A stretch of DNA of 59,158 bases from Lysobacter_F sp035645555 (GTDB taxonomy: Bacteria > Pseudomonadota > Gammaproteobacteria > Xanthomonadales > Xanthomonadaceae), in NCBI GenBank assembly GCA_035645555.1, contig DASQMI010000075.1:1-59158 (forward strand). The letters run 5' to 3'. This document shows positions 7,513 through 17,117 of this stretch, in pieces (positions within the stretch are counted from its first letter, which is position 1; every line of letters begins with the position of its first letter). The notes beneath the pieces are model-generated. The model was not told where the DNA came from, ran no database searches, and was given only the letters and a program-made list of their open reading frames with translations. The position numbers were made by a program, and so were the translations under genes.

Positions 7513-9504
7513 ATGCAGCCGACCTGGATCGACAGCGCGACCGCGTGGATCAGCGCCAACCCGAATGCGGCGGGCGCGCTGATCTTCCTGATCGCGCTGT
7601 GCGATGCGGTGATCGTGGTCGGCATCGTGGTGCCGGCGCTGCCGCTGCTGTTCGCGGTCGGCGCGCTGATCGGGCTCGGCCACATCAACGGCCCATACGC
7701 GCTGGCCTGTGCCGCGCTCGGCGCGTTCGTCGGCGACGGCCTGAGCTATTGGATCGGCCGCCGCTTCGGTCCGCGGCTGCGCCAGCGCTGGCCGTTCTCG
7801 CGCTACCCGCAGTGGGTCGACCGCGGCGAGCAACTGTTCCGCCGCCACGGGACCAAGAGCATCCTGATCGCGCGCTTCGTCGGCGCGGTGCGGCCGTTCG
7901 TGCCGGCGATCGCCGGCATGCTGCAGATGCCGTTGCCGCGCTATCTGGTGCCCAGCCTGGTGGCGTGCGTCGCCTGGGCGGGCGCGTTCCTCGCACCGGG
8001 CTGGCTGCTCGGCGCCTCCTACGACGCGGTGGCCGCGGTCGCCGACCGGCTCGCGCTTGCGCTCGGCGCGCTGCTGGTCGCGGTGGCCGCGGTGTGGGCG
8101 GTGGTGCTGTACACCTGGCGCTGGTTCGCGGTGCGCGCCGACGCCCTGCTCGCGCGCGCGCTGCGCTGGAGCCGCGAGCACCCGCATCTGGGCCGCTACG
8201 CCGGCGCGCTGATGGATCCGAACCGGCCGGAGTCGCCGTCGCTGCTGATCCTCGCGCTGTGCCTGATCGCGATCGGCTGGCTGTGGTTCACCCTGCTCGG
8301 CACCGTGCTCGCCGAGGGCGGGCCGCTCGCGTTCGACCTCAGCGTGCACCAAACCCTGGCCGGACTGCGCAACCCGCTCGCCGACCGCCTGATGGCGGCG
8401 CTCGCGAGCCTCGGCGATCCGGCCATGCTCGGCACCGCGGTGGCGTGCGCGCTGGCGTTCCTCGCCTGGCGGCGGCGCTGGATCGCCGCCGCGCACTGGA
8501 TCGCCGCGCTGCTGTTCGGGCTGGTGCTGACCTCGGTGCTCGGCGCGGCGATCGACATGCCGCGGCCGCCGAGCGCGCCGACCGATTTCGGCTTCCCGTC
8601 GGTGGCGGTCACGATGACCACCATCACGTTCGGATTCTTCGCCGTGCTGATCGCGCGCGAGTTGCCGGGCCGGCGGCGGGTGTGGCCGTACCTGCTGGCC
8701 GGCGTGGTGACGACGCTGCTCGGCTTCGCGCGGCTCTACCTCGGCGCGCACTGGGCCAGCGAGCTGATCGGCGGCACGCTGTTCGGCATCGTCTGGCTGC
8801 TGATCCTCGGCATCGCCTACCGCCGCCACGTCGCGCGCAGCTTCTGGATGCGGCCGCTGGCGTGGGTGTTCTACGGCAGCTTCGCCGCCGCCGCGGTGAT
8901 CTACCTGCCGGGCGCATCGACGCGGATGCTCGAGCGCCTCGACGTCGCGGTGCCGACCCGCGTGCTGGATGCGGACGACTGGTGGCAGCGCGGCTGGGCC
9001 ACGCTGCCCGGCCAGCGCGACGAGCGTGCGCCGCGTGGGCGCTGGCCGCTGAACGTGCAGATCGCCGGCCCGCTCGGCCCGCTGCGCGCGCGGTTGGAAG
9101 CCGCCGGCTGGCGGACGCAGCCGCAGGCGACCTGGCTGGACGCCGTGCACCTGCTCGACGACGACCGCGCGCCCACCGACCAGGCGGTGCTGCCGGCCAC
9201 GCTCGACGCCCACGCCGAGACCCTGCTGCTGGTGCACCCGGGCGTGCGCGCCGACGAGCGTTACGCGTTGCGGCTGTGGCGCGCGCCGGCGGCGCTGGCC
9301 GACGGCACGCCGCTGTGGATCGGCACCGCGCAGACCCTGCAGCTGATCAAGCCGTTCGACGCGGCCGCGCTGTGGCGGCCGGAACCGGGCGACCAGCGCG
9401 CCTACCGCCTGCTGCAGGCGACGCTCGCGCCGATGGCGCCACGCGAGGCCGCGCATCCGCAGACCCGCAGCCCGGTCCTGCGGCTGCGGGTGCCGGCGCG
9501 CTGA
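7513..9504 (+). CDS. DedA / PAP2 / LssY-type fusion membrane protein
   Basis: A 663-residue inner-membrane protein with three parts. Residues 1-200 are a DedA (SNARE-associated) module with the R-F-V-G-A-V-R-P-F-V-P segment at 121-131; DedA proteins move undecaprenyl phosphate or other lipids. Residues about 245-440 are a PAP2 phosphatase module. Residues about 475-663 are a soluble LssY-like C-terminal domain. The PAP2 active site looks broken: the lysine before R351-P352 is Gly344, the P-S-G-H motif reads P-S-V-A (362-365) so its His is missing, and the last motif keeps Arg407 and His413 but has Glu417 in place of Asp. The PAP2 part may therefore be inactive or structural. Confidence 0.88.
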   Translation: MQPTWIDSATAWISANPNAAGALIFLIALCDAVIVVGIVVPALPLLFAVGALIGLGHINGPYALACAALGAFVGDGLSYWIGRRFGPRLRQRWPFSRYPQWVDRGEQLFRRHGTKSILIARFVGAVRPFVPAIAGMLQMPLPRYLVPSLVACVAWAGAFLAPGWLLGASYDAVAAVADRLALALGALLVAVAAVWAVVLYTWRWFAVRADALLARALRWSREHPHLGRYAGALMDPNRPESPSLLILALCLIAIGWLWFTLLGTVLAEGGPLAFDLSVHQTLAGLRNPLADRLMAALASLGDPAMLGTAVACALAFLAWRRRWIAAAHWIAALLFGLVLTSVLGAAIDMPRPPSAPTDFGFPSVAVTMTTITFGFFAVLIARELPGRRRVWPYLLAGVVTTLLGFARLYLGAHWASELIGGTLFGIVWLLILGIAYRRHVARSFWMRPLAWVFYGSFAAAAVIYLPGASTRMLERLDVAVPTRVLDADDWWQRGWATLPGQRDERAPRGRWPLNVQIAGPLGPLRARLEAAGWRTQPQATWLDAVHLLDDDRAPTDQAVLPATLDAHAETLLLVHPGVRADERYALRLWRAPAALADGTPLWIGTAQTLQLIKPFDAAALWRPEPGDQRAYRLLQATLAPMAPREAAHPQTRSPVLRLRVPAR

Positions 9505-9511
9505 GGCGCGG

Positions 9512-10114
9512 CTACTCGGGCATCAGCGCCAGCAGCTGGTCGAGCCGCTCGTGCGGATCGTCGAGCTGCAGCAGCGCCTGCCGCTGCAGGTCGGTCAGCG
9601 GCAGCAGCTCGGCCAGGCGCCATCCGACCCAGGCGGCATCGTCGAAGCAGCCGTGCGGGGCACGCGTGTGCTCGCCGCCGACGTGGTCGATCACCCGCTC
9701 CAGCACGGTCGACAGTAGCCCGTGCTCCGGGCGCAGCGGCTCGCGCGGATCGGCCTCGCACCAGTCCACCTCCGCCACCTGCAGGCCGTTGTCGCGCACT
9801 CGCACGCGGCGGGTGTGGAAACGGCGCGCGCCGCGCACGTGCAGCGTCAACGCGCCGTCCGCCGCGGTGCCGAAGTCCTCGATCACCGCCTCGGTGCCGT
9901 ACGCCGCCGGCACCGCCGGCGACCCGGTCTCCTGGCCTTCGAGGATGAGGCAGACGCCGAACCCGCGGCCGAGCCGGCCGCATTCGCGCACGAGGTCGAG
10001 ATAGCGCGACTCGAATACGCGCAGGTCGAGTGCCGCACCGGGCAGCAGCACGGCGTGCAGCGGAAACAGGCCAAGGGTGTCGGGAGCGGCGATCGACTGC
10101 GGAGAGGCGTTCAT
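9512..10114 (-). CDS. Lon N-terminal-like (LON substrate-binding) domain protein
   Basis: A 200-residue protein made of the N-terminal domain of Lon proteases alone, without ATPase or peptidase parts. The L-F-P-L-H-A-V-L-L-P-G segment near residues 16-26 and the F-E-S-R-Y-L-D-L segment near 34-41 are typical. Its job in bacteria is not settled; a substrate or peptide binding role is inferred. It lies 15 bp after mpl, but a TACACT hexamer 6 bp before its ATG suggests it also has its own leaderless promoter. Confidence 0.85.
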   Translation of the reverse strand: MNASPQSIAAPDTLGLFPLHAVLLPGAALDLRVFESRYLDLVRECGRLGRGFGVCLILEGQETGSPAVPAAYGTEAVIEDFGTAADGALTLHVRGARRFHTRRVRVRDNGLQVAEVDWCEADPREPLRPEHGLLSTVLERVIDHVGGEHTRAPHGCFDDAAWVGWRLAELLPLTDLQRQALLQLDDPHERLDQLLALMPE

Positions 10115-10120
10115 CGCCGC

Positions 10121-10126
10121 AGTGTA
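10121..10126 (-). promoter_or_regulatory. -10 element of the Lon-domain gene (leaderless)
   Basis: TACACT on the reverse strand with 6 bp to the ATG at 10114, inside the 15 bp mpl-Lon gap. The spacing is identical to that of the kinase gene at 7444. Confidence 0.45.
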
Positions 10127-10129
10127 CGG

Positions 10130-11491
10130 CTAGCGCTTCAGCACCGCGTCGAAGAACCGGCGCGGCGCGCCGTCGAAGCCGCCGTTGGACATGAACACGA
10201 CATGGTCGCCCGGGCGTGCCCGTTCCAGCAGCGCGGCGATCAGCGCATCCGCGCTCGGCACGGTCACGCCCTCTCCGCGCAGCGCCCCGACCACCTTGGC
10301 TGCATCCCACGGCAGCTCCGGCCGGTGGAGGAATACCACCGCATCCGCGTCGTGCAACGACGGCGCCAGCGCATCGGCATGCGCGCCGAGCCGCATCGAG
10401 TTGCTGCGCGGCTCGATCGCCACCAGGATGCGCGCCGCGCCGACCCGCGCGCGCAGGCCGGACAGCGTCGTCGCGATCGCGGTCGGATGGTGCGCGAAGT
10501 CGTCGTAGACGGTGATCCCGGCGTGCGCGCCGATCAGCTCCAGCCGGCGCTTGACGCTGCGGAAGCCGGCCAGCGCGCCGAGCACGTCGCGCGGATCGAC
10601 GCCGACCGCATGCGCGGCGGCAAGCGCGGCCAACGCGTTCATCACGTTGTGGCGGCCGAGCAGCGGCCAGCGCACCTCGCCGAGCGCCTCGCCGCGGTGC
10701 AGCAGCACGAACGCGCTGCCGTCCTCGGCGAGCAGGCGCGCGCCCCAGTCGAACTCGCCGTCCAGCCCGAACGTCTCCACCGGCGTCCAGCAGCCCATCG
10801 CCAGCACCTCGCGCAGGCGCGCGTCCTCGCCGTTGACGATCAGCCGGCCGCGCCGCGGCACGGTGCGCACGAGGTGGTGGAACTGGCGCTGGATCGCCGC
10901 CACGTCGGGGAAGATGTCGGCGTGGTCGTATTCGAGGTTGTTGAGGATCGCGACCAGCGGCCGGTAGTGGACGAACTTGCTGCGCTTGTCGAAGAACGCG
11001 GTGTCGTATTCGTCCGCCTCGACCACAAATTCGCGGCCGCGGCCTACGCGCGCGGATACGCCGAAATCCTCGGCGACGCCGCCGATCAGGAAGCCCGGCG
11101 CGCGGCCGGCCGCTTCCAGCAGGTAGGTGAGGATGGTGGTGGTGGTGGTCTTGCCGTGGGTGCCGGCCACCGCGAGCGTGTCGCGCCCGGGCAGCACGTT
11201 CTCGGCCAGCCATTGCGCGCCCGAGCTGTAGCGGCGGCCGTCGTCGAGCACCTGCTCCACCGCCGGGTTGCCGCGCGAGAGCGCATTGCCGATCACGACC
11301 TGGTCGCAGTCCGGCGCGATGTGCTCGGGCCGGTAGCCTTGGCTCAGCGCGATGCCGAGCTTCTCCAGCTGCGTGGACATGGGCGGATAGACCGCCTGGT
11401 CGCTGCCCTCGACGACATGCCCCAGCTCGCGCGCCAGCGCCGCCACGCCGCCCATGAAGGTGCCGGCGATACCCAGGATGTGGATCTTCAA
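10130..11491 (-). CDS. mpl: UDP-MurNAc:L-alanyl-gamma-D-Glu-meso-DAP ligase
   Basis: A cytoplasmic Mur-ligase of 453 residues that recycles the peptidoglycan tripeptide by attaching it to UDP-N-acetylmuramic acid. The ATP loop G-T-H-G-K-T-T-T-T is at 110-118. The N-terminal H-I-L-G-I-A-G-T-F-M-G-G segment is typical of Mpl and separates it from MurC. The D-D-F-A-H-H-P-T segment and the E-P-R-S-N-S-M-R motif complete the family set. Length is normal. It follows adk by 34 bp on the same strand. Confidence 0.96.
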   Translation of the reverse strand: MKIHILGIAGTFMGGVAALARELGHVVEGSDQAVYPPMSTQLEKLGIALSQGYRPEHIAPDCDQVVIGNALSRGNPAVEQVLDDGRRYSSGAQWLAENVLPGRDTLAVAGTHGKTTTTTILTYLLEAAGRAPGFLIGGVAEDFGVSARVGRGREFVVEADEYDTAFFDKRSKFVHYRPLVAILNNLEYDHADIFPDVAAIQRQFHHLVRTVPRRGRLIVNGEDARLREVLAMGCWTPVETFGLDGEFDWGARLLAEDGSAFVLLHRGEALGEVRWPLLGRHNVMNALAALAAAHAVGVDPRDVLGALAGFRSVKRRLELIGAHAGITVYDDFAHHPTAIATTLSGLRARVGAARILVAIEPRSNSMRLGAHADALAPSLHDADAVVFLHRPELPWDAAKVVGALRGEGVTVPSADALIAALLERARPGDHVVFMSNGGFDGAPRRFFDAVLKR

Positions 11492-11525
11492 GACCGCCTC
11501 GATGCTGCCGTGGTGCGGGTGTCCG

Positions 11526-12104
11526 TCAGCCGACCGCCTTGGCCGGTTCGAGCACTTCGATGATGCGGGTGAACACCTCGTCGAGCGAGCCGACGCCGTT
11601 CACCGCCGCGAGCTTGCCCTGCTGGCGGTAGTGGTCGACCACCGGCGCGGTGCGGGTCTCGTAGACCTGCAGGCGCGTGCGCACCGACTCCGGCGTGTCG
11701 TCGGCGCGGCCCTCGGCGGCGGCGCGGCCGGCGATGCGCTCGACCAGTAGCTCGGTCGGCACCTCCAGCAGCACGGCGGCGTCCATCGGCTGGCCGATGC
11801 GCGCGAGCAGCGCGTCGAGCGCGTCGGCCTGCGCCAGGTTGCGCGGGTAGCCGTCGAGGATGAAGCCGCCGGCAGTGTCGGCGCGCGAGAAACGCGACTC
11901 GAGCATGCCGAGCAGGATCTCGTCGGACACAAGCTCGCCGCGCGCCATCACTTCCTGCGCCTGACGGCCGAGCTCGCTGCCGGCGGCGACCTCGGCCCGC
12001 AGCAGCTCGCCGGTGGAGATGTGCGGCACCCGCAGGTGTTCCTTCAGGCGGGCGGCCTGCGTGCCCTTGCCGGAGCCCGGCGCGCCGAGAAGTACCAATC
12101 GCAT
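11526..12104 (-). CDS. adk: Adenylate kinase, short-LID form
   Basis: A 192-residue enzyme that interconverts 2 ADP with ATP and AMP. The P-loop G-A-P-G-S-G-K-G-T is at 7-15, and the AMP-site and D-G-Y-P-R-N segments follow. The LID is the short version, so the protein is about 20 residues smaller than the E. coli enzyme. Two ATGs lie close together at 12110 and 12104. The AGGAG site ends only 2 bp before the first and 8 bp before the second, so 12104 is the better start and gives the canonical M-R-L-V-L-L terminus. It is divergent from pfp and may link adenylate balance to the pyrophosphate genes. Confidence 0.96.
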   Translation of the reverse strand: MRLVLLGAPGSGKGTQAARLKEHLRVPHISTGELLRAEVAAGSELGRQAQEVMARGELVSDEILLGMLESRFSRADTAGGFILDGYPRNLAQADALDALLARIGQPMDAAVLLEVPTELLVERIAGRAAAEGRADDTPESVRTRLQVYETRTAPVVDHYRQQGKLAAVNGVGSLDEVFTRIIEVLEPAKAVG

Positions 12105-12259
12105 CAACATCGCTCCTGTGACGCAAAGCCCCGGACGGCGCGGCATCGACAGCCCGCGGACGGCGCGGCGCTACACTCGCCGGGCCCTCCGCCGCCAGGA
12201 ACTTCAGGAAAAATCAGGCGGCAGCTTACCGCATCCCGGTCCACGCGCAGGCAAACCCC

Positions 12260-13519
12260 ATGGCCGCAGGCACCCTGTTCTACGCCCAGTCCGGCGGCGT
12301 CACCGCCGTCATCAACGCGACCGCCGCGGCGGTGATCCAGGCCGCGCGCGCACGCCGGGTGCGGGTGCTGGCCGGGCGCAACGGCATCCTCGGCGCGCTG
12401 CGCGAGGAACTGCTGGACACCTCGACGCTGTCGGCGGCCGAGGTGAAGGCGCTGGCGCACACGCCCGGCGGCGCGTTCGGCTCCTGCCGCTACAAGCTCA
12501 AGTCGCTGCAGGACGACCGCGCGCAGTACCAGCGGCTGCTGGACGTGCTGCGCGCCCACGACGTGCGCTGGTTCCTCTACAACGGCGGCAACGATTCGGC
12601 CGACACCTCGCTGAAGATCGCCCAGCTGGCCGAGGAGAGCGGCTACCCACTCACCTGCGTGGGCGTGCCGAAGACGGTCGACAACGACCTGCCGCTCACC
12701 GACACCTGCCCGGGCTTCGGCTCGGCTGCCAAGTACACCGCGGTGTCGGTGCGCGAGGCCGCGCTCGATGTCGCCGCGATGGCCGACACCTCGACCAAGG
12801 TGTTCGTGTACGAGGCGATGGGCCGCCACGCCGGCTGGCTGGCGGCGGCGGCCGGGCTCGCCGGCCAGGGCCCGGACGAAGCCCCGCACCTGATCCTGTT
12901 CCCGGAGCGCCCCTTCGACGAGGCCGATTTCTTCGCGCACGTGCGCGCGGTGGTGGAACGCGTCGGCTACTGCGTGGTGGTGGCGAGCGAAGGCATCCGC
13001 GATGCCGAGGGCCGCTTCCTCGCCGATGCCGGCGGCGGCAAGGACGCGTTCGGCCACACCCAGCTCGGCGGCGTGGCCGCGCACCTCGCCGGCCGGGTCA
13101 AGGACGCGCTCGGCTACAAGGTGCATTGGACGCTGCCCGACTACCTGCAGCGCTCGGCGCGTCATATCGCTTCGGAAACGGACTACCGGCAGGCGATGGC
13201 GGTCGGCAAAGCCGCGGTGGAGTACGCGCTCAAGGGCATGAACGGGGTGATGCCGATCATCCAGCGCAGCAGCGACCGCCCGTACCGCTGGACCGTGCGC
13301 CCCGCGCCGCTCGCCGAGATCGCCAACCGCGAGCGCAAGCTGCCGCCGGAATTCATCCGCGAGGACGGCTATGGCATCACCGCCGCGGCGCGCTCCTATC
13401 TGGAACCGCTGATCCGCGGCGAAGCGTATCCGCCGTACGGACGCAACGGCCTGCCGCGGTACCTCACGCCGCGCCTGACGCCGGTGCCCGCGCGCCTGCC
13501 GGCGTGGTCGCGCGCCTAG
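12260..13519 (+). CDS. pfp: Pyrophosphate-dependent 6-phosphofructokinase
   Basis: A 419-residue PFK-family enzyme. Two diagnostic sites show the phosphoryl donor: G-G-N-D-S (109-113) carries Asp112 where ATP enzymes have Gly, and P-K-T-V-D-N-D (137-143) carries Lys138 where ATP enzymes have Gly. Both mark a PPi-dependent enzyme, which is reversible and spares ATP. The sugar-binding E-A-M-G-R-H-A-G-W block is at 185-193. The nearby hppA and ppa genes handle the same PPi. Xanthomonads are known to rely on a PPi-type PFK. Its stop overlaps the convergent hypothetical gene by 4 bp. Confidence 0.95.
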   Translation: MAAGTLFYAQSGGVTAVINATAAAVIQAARARRVRVLAGRNGILGALREELLDTSTLSAAEVKALAHTPGGAFGSCRYKLKSLQDDRAQYQRLLDVLRAHDVRWFLYNGGNDSADTSLKIAQLAEESGYPLTCVGVPKTVDNDLPLTDTCPGFGSAAKYTAVSVREAALDVAAMADTSTKVFVYEAMGRHAGWLAAAAGLAGQGPDEAPHLILFPERPFDEADFFAHVRAVVERVGYCVVVASEGIRDAEGRFLADAGGGKDAFGHTQLGGVAAHLAGRVKDALGYKVHWTLPDYLQRSARHIASETDYRQAMAVGKAAVEYALKGMNGVMPIIQRSSDRPYRWTVRPAPLAEIANRERKLPPEFIREDGYGITAAARSYLEPLIRGEAYPPYGRNGLPRYLTPRLTPVPARLPAWSRA

Positions 13520-14016
13520 CCGCAGCTTCCGTCCTGCACCAGCACCGCGGCGAACTGCGGCAGCGCTGCCTGCACCGCGGCGTCGCTTTTGCGCTGTACG
13601 TCGGCGAGATAAAGCCGTGCGCGGCCCTGCGCGTCCAGCCGCGGCGGCGCGGCGTCACCGGGCTTGCGCCACACGCGCACCACCGCCTGCCGGTCCGGGC
13701 AGGCGCCGCTGGGGATGCGGATCTCGTCGTTGAATACCCAGCCGGCGGCCGGCGACGGCTTCGCCTGCGCGGCATCGACGAACCGCGCGCGCGGCTGGCA
13801 GCGCGGCGAGGTACGCACCGCGCTCAGCCGGTAAGGCTGCGCCGCCGCACCGGTGAACACGCCCTCCAGCCGCGTGCATGCCTCCGGAATGGTGCGCACG
13901 GTGTGCACGGCACCGACCGCCTGCGCAGTCGCCGGCGCGCGCACGATTTCCGGTACCGCAGGCGGTGCGGCCTGCGCGGGCAGCGCGAGCACCAGGGTCA
14001 TGAGCGCGGTACGCAT
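13516..14016 (-). CDS. Unknown secreted four-cysteine protein in the PPi block
   Basis: I do not recognise a family. The 166-residue product has a signal peptide (about 1-16, cleavage near A-Q-A) and four cysteines (47, 73, 106 and 165), which could form two disulfides in the periplasm. The middle contains Y-R-L-S-A-V-R and a W-V-F-N-D-E-I-R-I-P-S-G segment suggestive of a beta-rich fold. The start at 14016 has a GGAG about 9 bp upstream and begins the signal peptide. The gene is convergent with pfp and divergent from hppA, so it sits inside the pyrophosphate cluster. No function can be assigned from sequence. Confidence 0.7.
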   Translation of the reverse strand: MRTALMTLVLALPAQAAPPAVPEIVRAPATAQAVGAVHTVRTIPEACTRLEGVFTGAAAQPYRLSAVRTSPRCQPRARFVDAAQAKPSPAAGWVFNDEIRIPSGACPDRQAVVRVWRKPGDAAPPRLDAQGRARLYLADVQRKSDAAVQAALPQFAAVLVQDGSCG

Positions 14017-14247
14017 CGTCGGGACTCCACTCCAGGCTTGGCGCACAGGCTGGCACGCACGCACTGAATAAGCGCCCGATCGCGCCGCCGCCGATGCCGC
14101 AGTGCAACAGCCCTTTCACGCCGGATACGGCTAGGCTCAGCACAAGGCCGAGCCGGCGTCACGCCGCGGGCCGAGAAAGCCATGACCCGTTCGCGGGCGC
14201 CGGTGCAGCGGCCGGTTCCTGCGGCAACCACTTGGGGGAGAGTTCGA

Positions 14248-16293
<2,046 letters not shown>

Positions 16294-16316
16294 CCGCACC
16301 CGCCAAGGCCTTCCCC

Positions 16317-16341
16317 GACGGCCGCGGCTTCCGCGGCCGTC
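16317..16341 (+). terminator. Hairpin terminator after hppA
   Basis: Positions 16317-16327 and 16331-16341 form a perfect 11 bp GC stem with a 3-base loop, 24 bp past the hppA stop. The downstream tract is GTCGTTTCG, so the U-run is poor. It probably separates hppA from ppa only partly. Confidence 0.6.
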
Positions 16342-16449
16342 GTCGTTTCGGTCGCCGCCGCCCGATGCTGCGCCGCAGCAGCGATTGCCTTATCCTTGCG
16401 CGCCTTCCTGGCGCCCGCGCGGGCGCGCCGTTTTTCCTGGAGTCGCAGC

Positions 16450-17004
16450 ATGGGTCTGGATCTCGTTCCCACCGGCAAGAACCCGCCGGAGGAAATCAAC
16501 GTCATCATCGAAATCCCGAAGGACGCCGAGCCGGTCAAGTACGAGGTCGACAAGGCCACCGGCGCGATCTTCGTCGACCGCATCCTGTCCACGCCGATGC
16601 GGTACCCGTGCAACTACGGTTACGTGCCGCACACGCTGTGCGGCGACGGCGACCCGGCCGACGTGCTGGTGGTGCTGCCGCTGCCGCTGATCCCGGGCTC
16701 GGTGATCCGCTGCCGCCCGGTCGGCGTGCTGAAGATGACGGACGAGGCCGGCAGCGACGAGAAGCTGCTCGCCGTGCCGATCGACAAGGTGTTCGCCGGC
16801 TATTCGCACATCCACGACATCGAGCAGGTCAGCGCGCACTGGTGCGAGCGCATCGGCCACTTCTTCGAGCACTACAAGGATCTCGAGAAGGGCAAGTGGG
16901 TGCGCGTGGACGGCTGGGGCAACGCCGCCGAGGCCAAGCGCATCCTGGTCGAGGCGATCGAGCGCTTCAACGGCACCGCCGACGCCGACAAGCCGAAGTT
17001 CTGA
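16450..17004 (+). CDS. ppa: Inorganic pyrophosphatase (soluble, family I)
   Basis: A 184-residue cytoplasmic enzyme that hydrolyses PPi to two phosphates. The signature Asp66-Gly-Asp68-Pro-Ala-Asp71-Val holds the metal-binding acids. The N-terminal P-T-G-K-N-P-P-E-E-I-N-V-I-I-E-I-P and the Y-P-C-N-Y-G-Y-V-P segments are typical. Length is normal. The start at 16450 has a TGGAG site upstream. Having soluble PPase beside a proton-pumping PPase and a PPi-using PFK means three proteins compete for the same PPi pool, so their relative levels should set how much energy is recovered. Confidence 0.97.
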   Translation: MGLDLVPTGKNPPEEINVIIEIPKDAEPVKYEVDKATGAIFVDRILSTPMRYPCNYGYVPHTLCGDGDPADVLVVLPLPLIPGSVIRCRPVGVLKMTDEAGSDEKLLAVPIDKVFAGYSHIHDIEQVSAHWCERIGHFFEHYKDLEKGKWVRVDGWGNAAEAKRILVEAIERFNGTADADKPKF

Positions 17005-17027
17005 GCTGGCGCGCTCGGGAAAAACAA

Positions 17028-17060
17028 GAAGGCCGCCCACACGGGCGGCCTTCTCTTTTG
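17028..17060. terminator. Bidirectional intrinsic terminator between ppa and the TonB receptor gene
   Basis: Positions 17028-17038 pair with 17043-17053 as an 11 bp stem with a 4-base loop. A T-rich tract follows on the forward strand and an A-rich tract precedes it, so it can stop both ppa and the convergent receptor gene. Confidence 0.85.
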
Positions 17061-17117
17061 CCGGAACCCCGGCCAACGCTACGGCCCGTGCGGGCCGTAG
17101 CGGCGTGCAGCGATCGA

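Noticed and set aside
7414..9456. A 680-codon reverse open frame opposite the DedA/PAP2 fusion
   Set aside because: It is antisense to a membrane protein with recognisable domains. The product is Arg/Gln-rich without any motif.
12013..14067. A long forward frame over pfp
   Set aside because: Same region as the conserved pfp frame, with a skewed product and no ribosome site.
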